Below are positions 8,678 through 16,550 of a stretch of 64,000 nucleotides of DNA, in pieces; the first letter of the stretch is position 1, and each line of letters opens with the position of its first letter. The stretch is from a candidate division WOR-3 bacterium (GTDB lineage: Bacteria > Hydrothermota > UBA3072), in the NCBI GenBank assembly GCA_039804165.1, contig JBDRZZ010000010.1, positions 1 through 64,000 on the forward strand, read 5' to 3'. A program made the position numbers and the translations under genes. Below the pieces are notes generated by a model. That model did no database searches. It was not told the DNA's origin and saw only the letters and a list, made by a program, of their open reading frames with translations.

Positions 8678-9410
8678 ATTTCCTTAAATTTTCTTCATCA
8701 ATATCATAAAGATTAGCCAAATCTTTTGAACTCACCTTAGAAGTTAAAGAATCAAAAAAGATCTTCCCTTTTTTAAGTGCCATAAACCTATTAACCCCTT
8801 TTGGTAAATATCTAAGGAGATGAGTCACAAAAACAATTGTCAATTTATACCTTTTATATACCTCAAAAATAAGATTATTTATCTCCATTTGTGAAGCAGG
8901 ATCTAAATTTGTAAGAAGCTCATCAAGAAGAAGAATCCTAACTTCTCTTGCTAATTCTCTTGCTATTGAAAGTTTCTTTTGTTCCCCACCCGAAAGAAAA
9001 CCCGCTGGTCTTTTTCTTAAATCTATAATACCAACCTCCTCCATAACCTCCTCAATTTTCCTCAAATCCTCTTTACTAAGTTTTTTAAAAACACCTCTTA
9101 TACCTATCCTTCCTATAGAAACAACATCCTCTACAGAAAGAGGCACATCTTTTGGAATGAATTCATTCTGAAAGACAAAACCAATATTTTTTTTGAGATA
9201 AATACCACTCTTCGCCGGATTAAGTCCAAAAACTTTTACCTCACCAATCTCAGGAGATAAAATCCCATTAATTATTTTAAGAAGTGTTGACTTCCCAGCT
9301 CCATTCGGTCCAATTATTGCAACAAATTCACCTTCCTCTACCTCAAAAGAAATATCAGATAAAACTTTCCTCTTACGAAAATACTTACTAACATTTTTTA
9401 ACTGAATCAC
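8655..9410 (-). CDS. metal ABC transporter ATP-binding protein, ZnuC-like
   Basis: The 251-residue ATPase is complete: Walker A GPNGAGKST, Q-loop in VFQNEF, signature LSGGEQKKLSIAREL, Walker B ILLLDE, and the switch His in FVTHLL. The Walker B segment reads LDELLTNLD rather than the common DEPxxxLD. It would energise the permease encoded at 7877-8677. It overlaps the binding-protein gene by 4 bases (ATGA) and the permease gene by 23 bases. Confidence 0.92.
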   Translation of the reverse strand: MIQLKNVSKYFRKRKVLSDISFEVEEGEFVAIIGPNGAGKSTLLKIINGILSPEIGEVKVFGLNPAKSGIYLKKNIGFVFQNEFIPKDVPLSVEDVVSIGRIGIRGVFKKLSKEDLRKIEEVMEEVGIIDLRKRPAGFLSGGEQKKLSIARELAREVRILLLDELLTNLDPASQMEINNLIFEVYKRYKLTIVFVTHLLRYLPKGVNRFMALKKGKIFFDSLTSKVSSKDLANLYDIDEENLRKYVGFFEV

Positions 9411-10156
9411 TTTAATCCTTCCAATATAATTTTTATATTATCAAGAACTGTTTCCTTATATCCTTTTCTATCTGGAAAATTAGACAGAATTACAAAAGGT
9501 TTGCTCAACTCAATAGCAATCATCCTTCCAATTTTCCCCCTAGTTTGTAAATTATCCACTACAATTTCTACATTTTTCTCTTTCCCAATATTTAAAATAT
9601 TGGAAAGTTCCTTCAGGGTGAGTTTTTCCTCCTTTGGAAAAGTGGAAATAACTTCCATTCCAAGAAAAGAAAGAAACTCCCTTTGGTATTCATTACATAT
9701 AACCTTTATTCCATTAAGAGAATCCCTTTTTAACATTATCTTTAAAGAAAGGGAGTCTATTTTACTTATTAGTCTTTTATAATTTTCCTCAATCAATTTG
9801 CGATTTGAGCTATCTTCCATCTCCATTTTTAGAACTTCACAAATCTCTAAAGCTCCCTTTAAATACACAGAAGGAACCATCCAGCTTTCATCTGTTTTAA
9901 GGTCTATCAACTTTACTTTTGAATTTATTTTTCTTATTTTCTTAATCCATGGTTCAAAACCATGATAAATTATCAAATCAGCCCTATTAAGAAAACCTGC
10001 TTCCCTTGGAGAAAGGTCAAAATGACCAGGACAACTTCCCTCTGGAACTAAATTTAAAACCTCAGTTTGAAAAGGAGCGATCTCTTTCACCACAGAATAG
10101 ATGTCACTTGTTGAAGTTATGATACATAAATCCAAAACAAATAGTAGGAAAATCAT
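9407..10156 (-). CDS. metal-binding periplasmic protein, ZnuA-like (short)
   Basis: The 249-residue protein has a hydrophobic N-terminal export signal (MIFLLFVLDLCII). Family landmarks are VKEIAPFQTEV, the metal-ligand region GSCPGHFDLSP, a second His in LIIYHGFEPW and a C-terminal EIVVDNLQ strand. It lacks the His/Asp-rich loop of many zinc-specific ZnuA proteins and is shorter than the usual 290-320 residues. It is expected to hand a divalent metal to the permease at 7877-8677. Its start overlaps the receptor gene's stop (ATGA at 10153-10156), so receptor and binding protein are translated together. Confidence 0.85.
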   Translation of the reverse strand: MIFLLFVLDLCIITSTSDIYSVVKEIAPFQTEVLNLVPEGSCPGHFDLSPREAGFLNRADLIIYHGFEPWIKKIRKINSKVKLIDLKTDESWMVPSVYLKGALEICEVLKMEMEDSSNRKLIEENYKRLISKIDSLSLKIMLKRDSLNGIKVICNEYQREFLSFLGMEVISTFPKEEKLTLKELSNILNIGKEKNVEIVVDNLQTRGKIGRMIAIELSKPFVILSNFPDRKGYKETVLDNIKIILEGLK

Positions 10157-11937
10157 TTTCTTAAAACAATTCCTATTTTAAAGCTCCTACCCGGCATTTC
10201 GTAGATCCCTGATCTAGCAGGTATTTCTACATATCGGAGATAGTCTCTATTAAAGATATTATCAATTCCAAGAGATAGATAAAGATAAGGCTTGGGTTTA
10301 ATATTCAGGTGAAAATCAAAAACAGAATAAGAAGGAAGCTTCTCTTTATGATCATCTTGTGCATAATAATCCGTTATATACCTTCCGCTTAAACGCGCTT
10401 CCAAGAAGTTTTTTTCAAAAGTAAGATTACCACTCCATTTTTGTCCTGGAATACCTTGGGTTTTATTACCTCTATCTATATAAGAATAGAAAAGTTCAAG
10501 ATATAACCAGTTCATTGGATAAAATCCTAAAGAAGTTTCCATTCCTTTCTCTCTAAGAGAGTCTATATTTTCAAATTTCTTACTTATGGAAGAGAACCTA
10601 ATAAAATTATCTGTCTCTAAATAATAAAGAGAAAAATCAAAATCTATAATCTTTGATATTTTTTGCCTTAACCCAACTTCCCAACTCCATAGTTCTTCAG
10701 GTTTTAAGAAAGGATTTGAAGATGGATATAAATAAAGATCATTAAAAGCTGGAAGTCTAAAACCTTTCCCTAATCTTGTTCTTATTCTCATTTCTTTAAT
10801 TTTCAAAACGAACCCACCGTCATAGGAAAAGATACCTCTTGATTGTTCAGAATAAGTATATCTAAGACCCCCTGAAATGTTAAAAAAAGAAGTTTTTTGT
10901 TGAGTATGAAAGAAGCACTCGTAAACATTTCTAACCCACTCATTATGAGCTACCCAAAATCCATCCTGTCTATAAAATTCAATTCCACCCTGGGTCCTAT
11001 TTCCTTCTATTAATGGAAATAAAAACGAAGAAGAAATTCCATCTGTTTTATCCTCTGAATTCCAACCATCTGAAAATTTATGAAACCCAAAAGTCCTGTA
11101 AAGTTTTGTCTCACTTTCTATCATTTCATTAATCTTGCCAGAAATAGAAAAATCAAAAGAACCTCTTCTATACCATTGATAATCTTTAGAACTCACCGTA
11201 TCACCAAAAGCTGGTGGGTTTTCTTGGTAAGTGTCTACATATCTAAGATAGGTATCTATTTTCCAATCTTTATTAAAATCATAAATTAAATCACCTTCAT
11301 AACTATCAGTCCGAGAAGCAGAATTTGGTAGGTGCCCATCCGAAGAATTCTTTTGAGCTCCTCCCAGGAAACTTAATTTACCAAAAGATTCTCTAAAAGA
11401 AGTCGTTAAATTTCGCGTATTAAAACTTCCATAATCAACTTCAAACTCTACCTTATTTTCCTCCTCCGCAGAATTTGTCAAAATGTTTACAACCCCTCCC
11501 ATAGCTCCAGAACCATAAAGAGAAGAAAGAGGACCCTTAAAAACCTCTATTTTTTTAACATTATGGAGAGGAAAAGTATGAGTGACAGCACAGCTAAATA
11601 TAGACATTTTCTCTGGTCTTCCATTAATAAAAAAACCGAGCCTCCTTCCGTTATTCCCAATCCCTCTAATCACAACATCAGCTCTTCCAAAATTTCCAGT
11701 TTTCATAACTTCTACGCCCGTAACCCCAATAAGTAAATCCGGGGAAACATAAGAATTGGCAAATTTTATATCTCCTTCCCCAATAACTGAAATAGAAGCA
11801 GAAATATCGGATATATCTTCATTATATCTTGTTGCAGTAACCACAATACCTTCGGAAATATATCTTTTCATTCCTATAGTATCAGAAACCACACCAAGAG
11901 AATCTATAACAGAAATAACAAAAAATAAAAATTCCAT
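10153..11937 (-). CDS. TonB-dependent outer-membrane receptor
   Basis: The protein has 594 residues. A short signal peptide is followed by the TonB box-like EGIVVTATR, a plug domain (about 40-150: SVIGEGDIKF, IRGIGNNGRR, KIEVFKGPLSSLYGSGAMGG) and a 22-strand-type barrel ending in an aromatic-rich strand (SFKIGIVLRK). It belongs to the small BtuB-like group. It is the first gene of a five-gene operon with a ZnuABC-like transporter, so the substrate is probably a metal ion or metal chelate. Translation starts after AAAGGAGG. The promoter overlaps an inverted repeat that should confer metal-dependent repression. Confidence 0.9.
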   Translation of the reverse strand: MEFLFFVISVIDSLGVVSDTIGMKRYISEGIVVTATRYNEDISDISASISVIGEGDIKFANSYVSPDLLIGVTGVEVMKTGNFGRADVVIRGIGNNGRRLGFFINGRPEKMSIFSCAVTHTFPLHNVKKIEVFKGPLSSLYGSGAMGGVVNILTNSAEEENKVEFEVDYGSFNTRNLTTSFRESFGKLSFLGGAQKNSSDGHLPNSASRTDSYEGDLIYDFNKDWKIDTYLRYVDTYQENPPAFGDTVSSKDYQWYRRGSFDFSISGKINEMIESETKLYRTFGFHKFSDGWNSEDKTDGISSSFLFPLIEGNRTQGGIEFYRQDGFWVAHNEWVRNVYECFFHTQQKTSFFNISGGLRYTYSEQSRGIFSYDGGFVLKIKEMRIRTRLGKGFRLPAFNDLYLYPSSNPFLKPEELWSWEVGLRQKISKIIDFDFSLYYLETDNFIRFSSISKKFENIDSLREKGMETSLGFYPMNWLYLELFYSYIDRGNKTQGIPGQKWSGNLTFEKNFLEARLSGRYITDYYAQDDHKEKLPSYSVFDFHLNIKPKPYLYLSLGIDNIFNRDYLRYVEIPARSGIYEMPGRSFKIGIVLRK

Positions 11938-11950
11938 AAAACCTCCTTTA

Positions 11951-11977
11951 GTGTTACTTTTTTGATAAAAATAACAC
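11951..11977. promoter_or_regulatory. NikR-like inverted-repeat operator
   Basis: GTGTTAC (11951-11957), a 13-base gap, then ATAACAC (11971-11977) form a dyad with one mismatch in the 7-base half-sites. From memory this closely matches the GTGTTAC-N13/14-GTAACAC pattern proposed for nickel regulator NikR outside enterobacteria. It covers the -10 box of the operon's promoter, so binding should block transcription of the receptor and transporter genes. No regulator gene is visible nearby. Confidence 0.55.
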
Positions 11978-11995
11978 CATTTTTATTTTTGTCAA
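11968..11995 (-). promoter_or_regulatory. promoter of the TonB-receptor/ABC operon
   Basis: On the minus strand TTGACA (11995-11990) and TATTTT (11973-11968) are 16 bases apart. The leader of about 25 bases contains AAAGGAGG. The -10 box lies inside the inverted repeat at 11951-11977. Confidence 0.7.
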
Positions 11996-12130
11996 GAGGA
12001 TTTTTGTATATTTTATTCTAAACCTAAAGTCAAAAATCAATTATTCAAAATAACCACCATAAAAGCCCATCAAGGTTCTATTGAAATCCAAAGATTCAAA
12101 GCCAGTTCCTTTAAATGAGAATATACGCTA

Positions 12131-12158
12131 TTGCAATTTTTTTGTTTTTTATTAAAAT
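12131..12158 (+). promoter_or_regulatory. possible promoter of the histidine kinase gene
   Basis: TTGCAA (12131-12136) and TAAAAT (12153-12158) are 16 bases apart, with the ATG only 12 bases further. The predicted message would have a leader of about 6 bases. AAGG touches the ATG directly, too close to act as a Shine-Dalgarno. Confidence 0.4.
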
Positions 12159-12170
12159 TTATTTATAAGG

Positions 12171-14426
12171 ATGAGAAAAAAAATAAAAAATGAGGAAAAA
12201 GAATTTCATCTGATTTTTGAATGTTCCCCCTACCCTATTTTTTTGCTCAATAAAGAAGGATTTATTGAAGATTTAAATAAAGCGGGGGCTAAGTTATTAG
12301 GTTATAGAAAGAATAAAGTAAAAGGTAAACCTTTCACCAGCTTCTTAACAAAAGATCTTAGGGGTTCAGTTAGTGAAAAAATTTCTATTCTCTCAGAAAA
12401 AGGAACCACTTCTGAAGAGTTAACATTAATATTTAATAATAAAGTAAAATTTAATTATCCGGTCGTTTTATTTAAGAATAAAGAAATCTTTCCAGATAAA
12501 ATTATTATATTTGGTAACAATAATCTACAGAAACCAATAGAAGATATAAAAACAGCAGTGTTTAAGAGTAATTTACTAACTTATCTTCTTGATCACATTC
12601 CAGATCACATTTACTTTAAGGACAGAGAAAGCCGTTTTGTCTTAGCAAGTAAATCGGTTGCAGAACAATTTGGGCTCAAAAGAATAGAAGATTTAATAGG
12701 CAAAACAGATTTTGATTATTTCACTAAAGAGCACGCAGAAGCAGCCTTTCAGGATGAACAAGAAATAATGAAAACAGGTAAACCAATAACGAATAAAATC
12801 GAAAAAGAGACCCATCCTGATGGAAGAATAACCTGGGTCTCTACTACAAAAATCCCAAGATATGATGAAAATGGAAATATCATTGGCATCTTAGGTATTT
12901 CAAGAGACATAACTGAAAAGAAAATTCTTGAAGAAAAATTAAAAGAAAGGCTTGAAGAATTAGGGGAAGAAGTCGTTTTTAAGAGCCGCCTACTTACCTC
13001 TTTATTAGATAACATACCAGATAGAATTTACTTCAAAGATGAAAAGAGTCGATTCATTGCTGTAAGTAATTCTCTTGTTAAATGGCTAAAAGCTCGAAGT
13101 GCAGAGGAAATGATAGGCAAGACAGATTTTGATTATTTTACTGAAGAGCATGCAGAAGCAGCCTTTCAGGATGAACAAGAAATAATGAAAACAGGTAAAC
13201 CAATTGAAGGAAAAATCGAAAAAGAGACCCATCCTGATGGAAGAATAACCTGGGTCTCTACTACAAAAATCCCAAGATATGATGAAAATGGAAATGTAAT
13301 CGGAACTCTTGGGATATCAAGAGATATAACGGATAAACTCTTAGCGGAAAGAAAACTTGAAGAAACTGTAAATAAATTACAGACAATTGTTAACGCTGTT
13401 AATCAAGGTCTTGCAATAGTCAGTGAAAATTATGTAATTCTTGAAACTAACAACTTCCTTTGCGAATTATTTGGCTTAAATAGGGAAGAAATCATTAATA
13501 AGAAATGTTTTGAGGTATTTCCTCCGTGGAAAGAATCTTGCAAAGAATGTCCTCTTGAAAAATTATTTAAGAAAGGACAGCGATCCCCCACTGTGGAAAA
13601 AACGAAAGTTCTTAAGAATGGAACAATAAGATACTTCAGTATTCAAGCCTATCCAATTCCAAATTACGACAATGAAAATAAAGAACTCAAAGGTGTAATT
13701 TCTATAATGGATATTACAGATAGAAAGAATATGGAAGAAAAAAGGATCCAAAATTATAAAAGGAAAATGAAAAGTCTTTCTCATAAATTAACCCTAGCTG
13801 AGGAACACGAAAGAAAAAGAATTGCAACTGAACTTCACGCTGAGATTGGACAAGTTTTAGCCTTTTTAAAATTCAAAATAGGAGAATTAAAAGAAAAGAA
13901 ATCTATAATGAATTCAAACATTAAAGATTCTTTAGAAGAAATTTATAATCTTGTTCAAAATGCAATTATTGCTACTCGTTCTTTAATGAGTCAAATTAGT
14001 CCCACAATACTTTATGAGCTTGGCTTCGTTCCTGCAGTTGATTGGCTTGCAGAAAAAATTTTAAAGGAAAATAAAATCGAATATGAGTTTAATGATGATG
14101 GAAAAGAAAAACCTTTATCTGATGACTTAAGGATTTTACTATTCCAAGCTGTGCGAGAACTCTTAGTAAATGTAAAAAAACACGCAAAGGCAAAGAAAGT
14201 TTGGATCTCTATAAAGAGAATCGACGAGGAAATTGCAATAGAGGTAAAAGATAATGGTGTGGGCTTTGATATATCTCAATTAGATTCTTACTACGAAAAA
14301 GATGTAGGCTTTGGTCTATTAAACATTAGGAGCCGCATTGAGGTTGTTGGAGGCTCCTTTGAAATAGAATCACATAAAAATAAGGGAACAAAAATAACAT
14401 TAAAAGCGCCTCTTAGTTTAAAATAA
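12171..14426 (+). CDS. PAS-domain histidine kinase, NarL/HPK7 type
   Basis: The 751-residue kinase has no transmembrane segments and is probably cytosolic. Four PAS modules are seen at about 12-115, 130-253, 268-391 and 400-520. The second and third are near duplicates; the fourth has a C-x11-C-x2-C cluster (KKCFEVF then CKECPLE) that could sense redox or bind a cofactor. A HisKA_3 dimerisation helix follows with phospho-acceptor H556 in ELHAEIGQ, then an HATPase_c domain (RELLVNVKKHAKA, VKDNGVGFD, GFGLLNIRSRI). The usual acidic residue right after the His is Ala. The response regulator gene starts 13 bases downstream and is the obvious partner. Confidence 0.92.
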   Translation: MRKKIKNEEKEFHLIFECSPYPIFLLNKEGFIEDLNKAGAKLLGYRKNKVKGKPFTSFLTKDLRGSVSEKISILSEKGTTSEELTLIFNNKVKFNYPVVLFKNKEIFPDKIIIFGNNNLQKPIEDIKTAVFKSNLLTYLLDHIPDHIYFKDRESRFVLASKSVAEQFGLKRIEDLIGKTDFDYFTKEHAEAAFQDEQEIMKTGKPITNKIEKETHPDGRITWVSTTKIPRYDENGNIIGILGISRDITEKKILEEKLKERLEELGEEVVFKSRLLTSLLDNIPDRIYFKDEKSRFIAVSNSLVKWLKARSAEEMIGKTDFDYFTEEHAEAAFQDEQEIMKTGKPIEGKIEKETHPDGRITWVSTTKIPRYDENGNVIGTLGISRDITDKLLAERKLEETVNKLQTIVNAVNQGLAIVSENYVILETNNFLCELFGLNREEIINKKCFEVFPPWKESCKECPLEKLFKKGQRSPTVEKTKVLKNGTIRYFSIQAYPIPNYDNENKELKGVISIMDITDRKNMEEKRIQNYKRKMKSLSHKLTLAEEHERKRIATELHAEIGQVLAFLKFKIGELKEKKSIMNSNIKDSLEEIYNLVQNAIIATRSLMSQISPTILYELGFVPAVDWLAEKILKENKIEYEFNDDGKEKPLSDDLRILLFQAVRELLVNVKKHAKAKKVWISIKRIDEEIAIEVKDNGVGFDISQLDSYYEKDVGFGLLNIRSRIEVVGGSFEIESHKNKGTKITLKAPLSLK
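12696..12879 (+). repeat. first copy of an internal PAS-coding DNA duplication
   Basis: This 184-base segment recurs 417 bases (139 codons) downstream at 13113-13296 with only a handful of differences, including a small cluster around the ITNK / IEGK codons. The repeat preserves frame and covers the core of PAS modules two and three. Confidence 0.85.
13113..13296 (+). repeat. second copy of the PAS-coding DNA duplication
   Basis: Partner of 12696-12879. Flanking PAS sequence is much more diverged (SVAEQFGLKR versus SLVKWLKARS), so only the core has been homogenised. That suggests recent gene conversion or selection on the shared ligand pocket. Confidence 0.85.
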
Positions 14427-14438
14427 AAGGAGTTAAGA

Positions 14439-15086
14439 ATGAGCATAAAAATAATGATAGTAGATGAACATAAAATCTTAAGAGAAGGTTTAGCAACATT
14501 AATCTCAAGACAACCAAATATGGAAATAGTAGGAGAAGCAACAAATGGGCGAGAAGCCATAGAATTAGTAGATAAAGTTTCTCCTGATCTCATATTGATG
14601 GATGTAGCTATGCCAAGCTTAAATGGGATTGAAGCAACCCGGAAAATTAAATCAAAGCATCCAAATATTGAAATAATAGGACTCTCCTTACATTCTGATA
14701 GAAGATATGTATTGGGTATGATAGAAGCCGGAGCTTCAGGATATCTTCTCAAAGAATGCGCTTTTGAAGAACTAGTTCGCGCAATAAATACAGTTATGTC
14801 AAAGAAGAAATATTTAAGCCCAGAAATTTCAGATATCTTAATTGATGAATATGCAAAAAAAACAGCAAAAGAAAAGCCCATTGTTTATTCAAAATTAACG
14901 CCCAGAGAAAGAGAAATTCTACAATTAATTGCTGAAGGTTACAACACAAAGGAAATTGCAAGTCAACTATTTCTTTCCATAAAGACTGTAGAAACACATA
15001 GAAGACATATAAAAAAGAAATTAAAAGTTGAAAGTGTGGCTGATCTAACAAAAATTGCAATAAAAGAAGGACTCACTACTTTATAA
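14439..15086 (+). CDS. NarL/FixJ-family response regulator
   Basis: The 215-residue DNA-binding regulator has an N-terminal receiver domain (about 4-120) with acidic pocket residues in IVDEH, phospho-acceptor D55 in LILMDVAMP, and the switch Lys in GYLLKECA. A LuxR-type helix-turn-helix (about 148-210) reads LTPREREILQLIAEG then TVETHRRHIKKKL. AAAGGAG precedes the ATG, and the gene sits 12 bases after the kinase stop, so the two form a two-component pair. Target genes are not evident. Confidence 0.94.
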   Translation: MSIKIMIVDEHKILREGLATLISRQPNMEIVGEATNGREAIELVDKVSPDLILMDVAMPSLNGIEATRKIKSKHPNIEIIGLSLHSDRRYVLGMIEAGASGYLLKECAFEELVRAINTVMSKKKYLSPEISDILIDEYAKKTAKEKPIVYSKLTPREREILQLIAEGYNTKEIASQLFLSIKTVETHRRHIKKKLKVESVADLTKIAIKEGLTTL

Positions 15087-15124
15087 TTTCTAATTCTTAT
15101 AAAATCCTAAATTTTTTATATAAA

Positions 15125-15197
15125 TGCGTCAGGGAGGCTTCGAACCCCCGACCCGCGGATTAAGAGTCCGCTGCTCTACCAACTGAGCTACTGACGC
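15125..15197 (-). tRNA. tRNA-Lys (CUU)
   Basis: A cloverleaf folds on the minus strand: acceptor GCGTCAG/CTGACGC, D-arm GCTCAGTTGGTAGAGC, anticodon loop CTCTTAA with anticodon CTT, and T-loop GTTCGAA. CCA is not encoded. It is the last of four clustered tRNAs in transcription order. Confidence 0.95.
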
Positions 15198-15203
15198 TTT
15201 ATT

Positions 15204-15281
15204 TGGGGTGAGTGAGGGGACTTGAACCCCCAACCACTGGAGCCACAGTCCAGTGCTCTAACCAGTTGAGCTACACTCACC
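15204..15281 (-). tRNA. tRNA-His (GUG)
   Basis: A minus-strand cloverleaf with anticodon GTG in loop CTGTGGC. The acceptor GTGAGTG/CACTCAC carries the extra 5' G(-1) opposite C73 that marks tRNA-His. The three bases after C73 read CCA, so the tail may be encoded. Confidence 0.95.
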
Positions 15282-15290
15282 ATATTTTTA

Positions 15291-15364
15291 TACGCCTGGA
15301 GGGACTCGAACCCCCAACCGTCGGATTAGAAATCCGATGCTCTATCCTGTTGAGCTACAGGCGT
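15291..15364 (-). tRNA. tRNA-Arg (UCU)
   Basis: A minus-strand cloverleaf with acceptor ACGCCTG/CAGGCGT, anticodon loop TTTCTAA (anticodon TCT, reading AGA/AGG) and T-loop GTTCGAG. No CCA is encoded. Confidence 0.94.
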
Positions 15365-15377
15365 ATTTCTCAATTTT

Positions 15378-15453
15378 TCGGGGTGAGTGGATTTGAACCA
15401 CCGACCCCCTGCTCCCAAAGCAGGTGCGCTAAACCAGACTGCGCTACACCCCG
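15378..15453 (-). tRNA. tRNA-Pro (UGG)
   Basis: A minus-strand cloverleaf with acceptor CGGGGTG/CACCCCG, anticodon loop TTTGGGA (anticodon TGG) and T-loop GTTCAAA. Its first base lies only 3 bases after the rdgB stop codon, so it is probably cut out of an rdgB-containing transcript. Confidence 0.95.
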
Positions 15454-15456
15454 CTT

Positions 15457-16056
15457 TCATTTACAAAATTCTTCTATCTTTTCTCTATTAGTATAAATAT
15501 AATTAATCAATTTTTCAAGTGCTATCCTTCTATGACTTATTTTGTTCTTCTCCTCCTCATTCATCTCACCAAAAGTCTTGGTATATCCAAGAGGCATAAA
15601 AACCGAATCATATCCAAAGCCCTTCTCTCCAATCTCCTTTTCCGTAATCCTTCCTTTTACCTCTCCCTCAAAAAATTCAATCCATTTCTCTGTTATTACA
15701 AAAGCAATTACAGTTTTAAAATAAGCTTCCCTGTTATTTTTTCCTTTTAATTCAGAAAGTAACCTCTTTCTATTACTCGCATCTCCACTTCCTCCATATC
15801 TTGCAGCATAAACTCCGGGAGCCCCTCCCAAAGCTTTCACAAAAAGTCCTGTATCCTCTCCGATTGTACAAATTTTTGTTTTTTGGAAGTATGTAAGCGC
15901 CTTCTTTAGGCTATTATCCTGTAATGTCAATCCGTCTTCCAATATATTAAGTTTTAGACCAATGTCAAGAGGCGTTAATATTTCTACTAAACCCTTAGTA
16001 ATTTCCTTTATTTCCCGAATTTTACCTTCATTTTCTGTAGCAACCAGTAGCCTCAT
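15457..16056 (-). CDS. rdgB: XTP/dITP pyrophosphatase (RdgB/HAM1)
   Basis: The 199-residue enzyme hydrolyses non-canonical purine triphosphates (ITP, dITP, XTP) to monophosphates, keeping them out of DNA and RNA. Signature elements are the N-terminal VATENEGKIREI, GEDTGLFVKALGGAPGVYAARYGG, the catalytic-loop GFGYDSVFMP and the C-terminal KISHRRIAL. The start overlaps the SPOR lipoprotein stop by 4 bases (ATGA). The stop codon is 3 bases from tRNA-Pro on the same strand. Confidence 0.96.
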   Translation of the reverse strand: MRLLVATENEGKIREIKEITKGLVEILTPLDIGLKLNILEDGLTLQDNSLKKALTYFQKTKICTIGEDTGLFVKALGGAPGVYAARYGGSGDASNRKRLLSELKGKNNREAYFKTVIAFVITEKWIEFFEGEVKGRITEKEIGEKGFGYDSVFMPLGYTKTFGEMNEEEKNKISHRRIALEKLINYIYTNREKIEEFCK

Positions 16057-16535
16057 TCAACATTTATCTCAGACTCAACCACCCAAGCCCTTTCATAAGA
16101 GCCTTTTACGTATTGATTCATATACTGAGTAGCTTCATATTTATCAAGAAAATCTCCAACTCTTACTTTGTAAAAAGGTGGTATATATTGAACATACACT
16201 TTCTTCCCTAACTGTGCCCTTGCTCTTGCCGCTAAAATATTTGCTTCCCCTTCATCCCTAAAAGCTCCAATTTGGATTCTATAACCTTGTCTTTTTATAG
16301 GAGTAACTGAAGGTGCTTCTTTTTCTTTAGGAGTGGGTGAAGTAACTCCTGAGAAAGGAGTTTCAACCTGTGGAGCAGAAGGTGTAACTTCTTCAAAAAC
16401 AATAGAAGATGTATCCTCTAAAGAAGGAACTTCCTCAAATATCACTTCAGTTGGAGTTTCCTCTTTCACTGTTTGCTCTTTTACGCAAGCTCCTAAAAGA
16501 AGAAAGATGCTAAAGGCTACATATAAATATTTCAT
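16053..16535 (-). CDS. SPOR-domain lipoprotein
   Basis: The 160-residue protein has a lipobox (LLGAC, lipidated C17), then a Glu/Pro/Thr/Ser-rich linker (about 18-85), then a SPOR domain (about 85-155: GYRIQIGAFRDEGEAN, FYKVRVGDFLDKYEA). SPOR domains bind denuded glycan strands of septal peptidoglycan, so a cell-envelope or division-site role is likely. It sits 15 bases downstream of the mannose-1-phosphate guanylyltransferase gene and overlaps rdgB. Confidence 0.88.
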   Translation of the reverse strand: MKYLYVAFSIFLLLGACVKEQTVKEETPTEVIFEEVPSLEDTSSIVFEEVTPSAPQVETPFSGVTSPTPKEKEAPSVTPIKRQGYRIQIGAFRDEGEANILAARARAQLGKKVYVQYIPPFYKVRVGDFLDKYEATQYMNQYVKGSYERAWVVESEINVE

Positions 16536-16550
16536 AATATTACCTCCTTT

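Noticed and set aside
15212-15496. Open frame of 94 codons with repeated GLEPPT-like motifs, plus strand
   Set aside because: It runs antisense through the tRNA genes; the repeated motif is the translated complement of T-arms, a well-known artefact.
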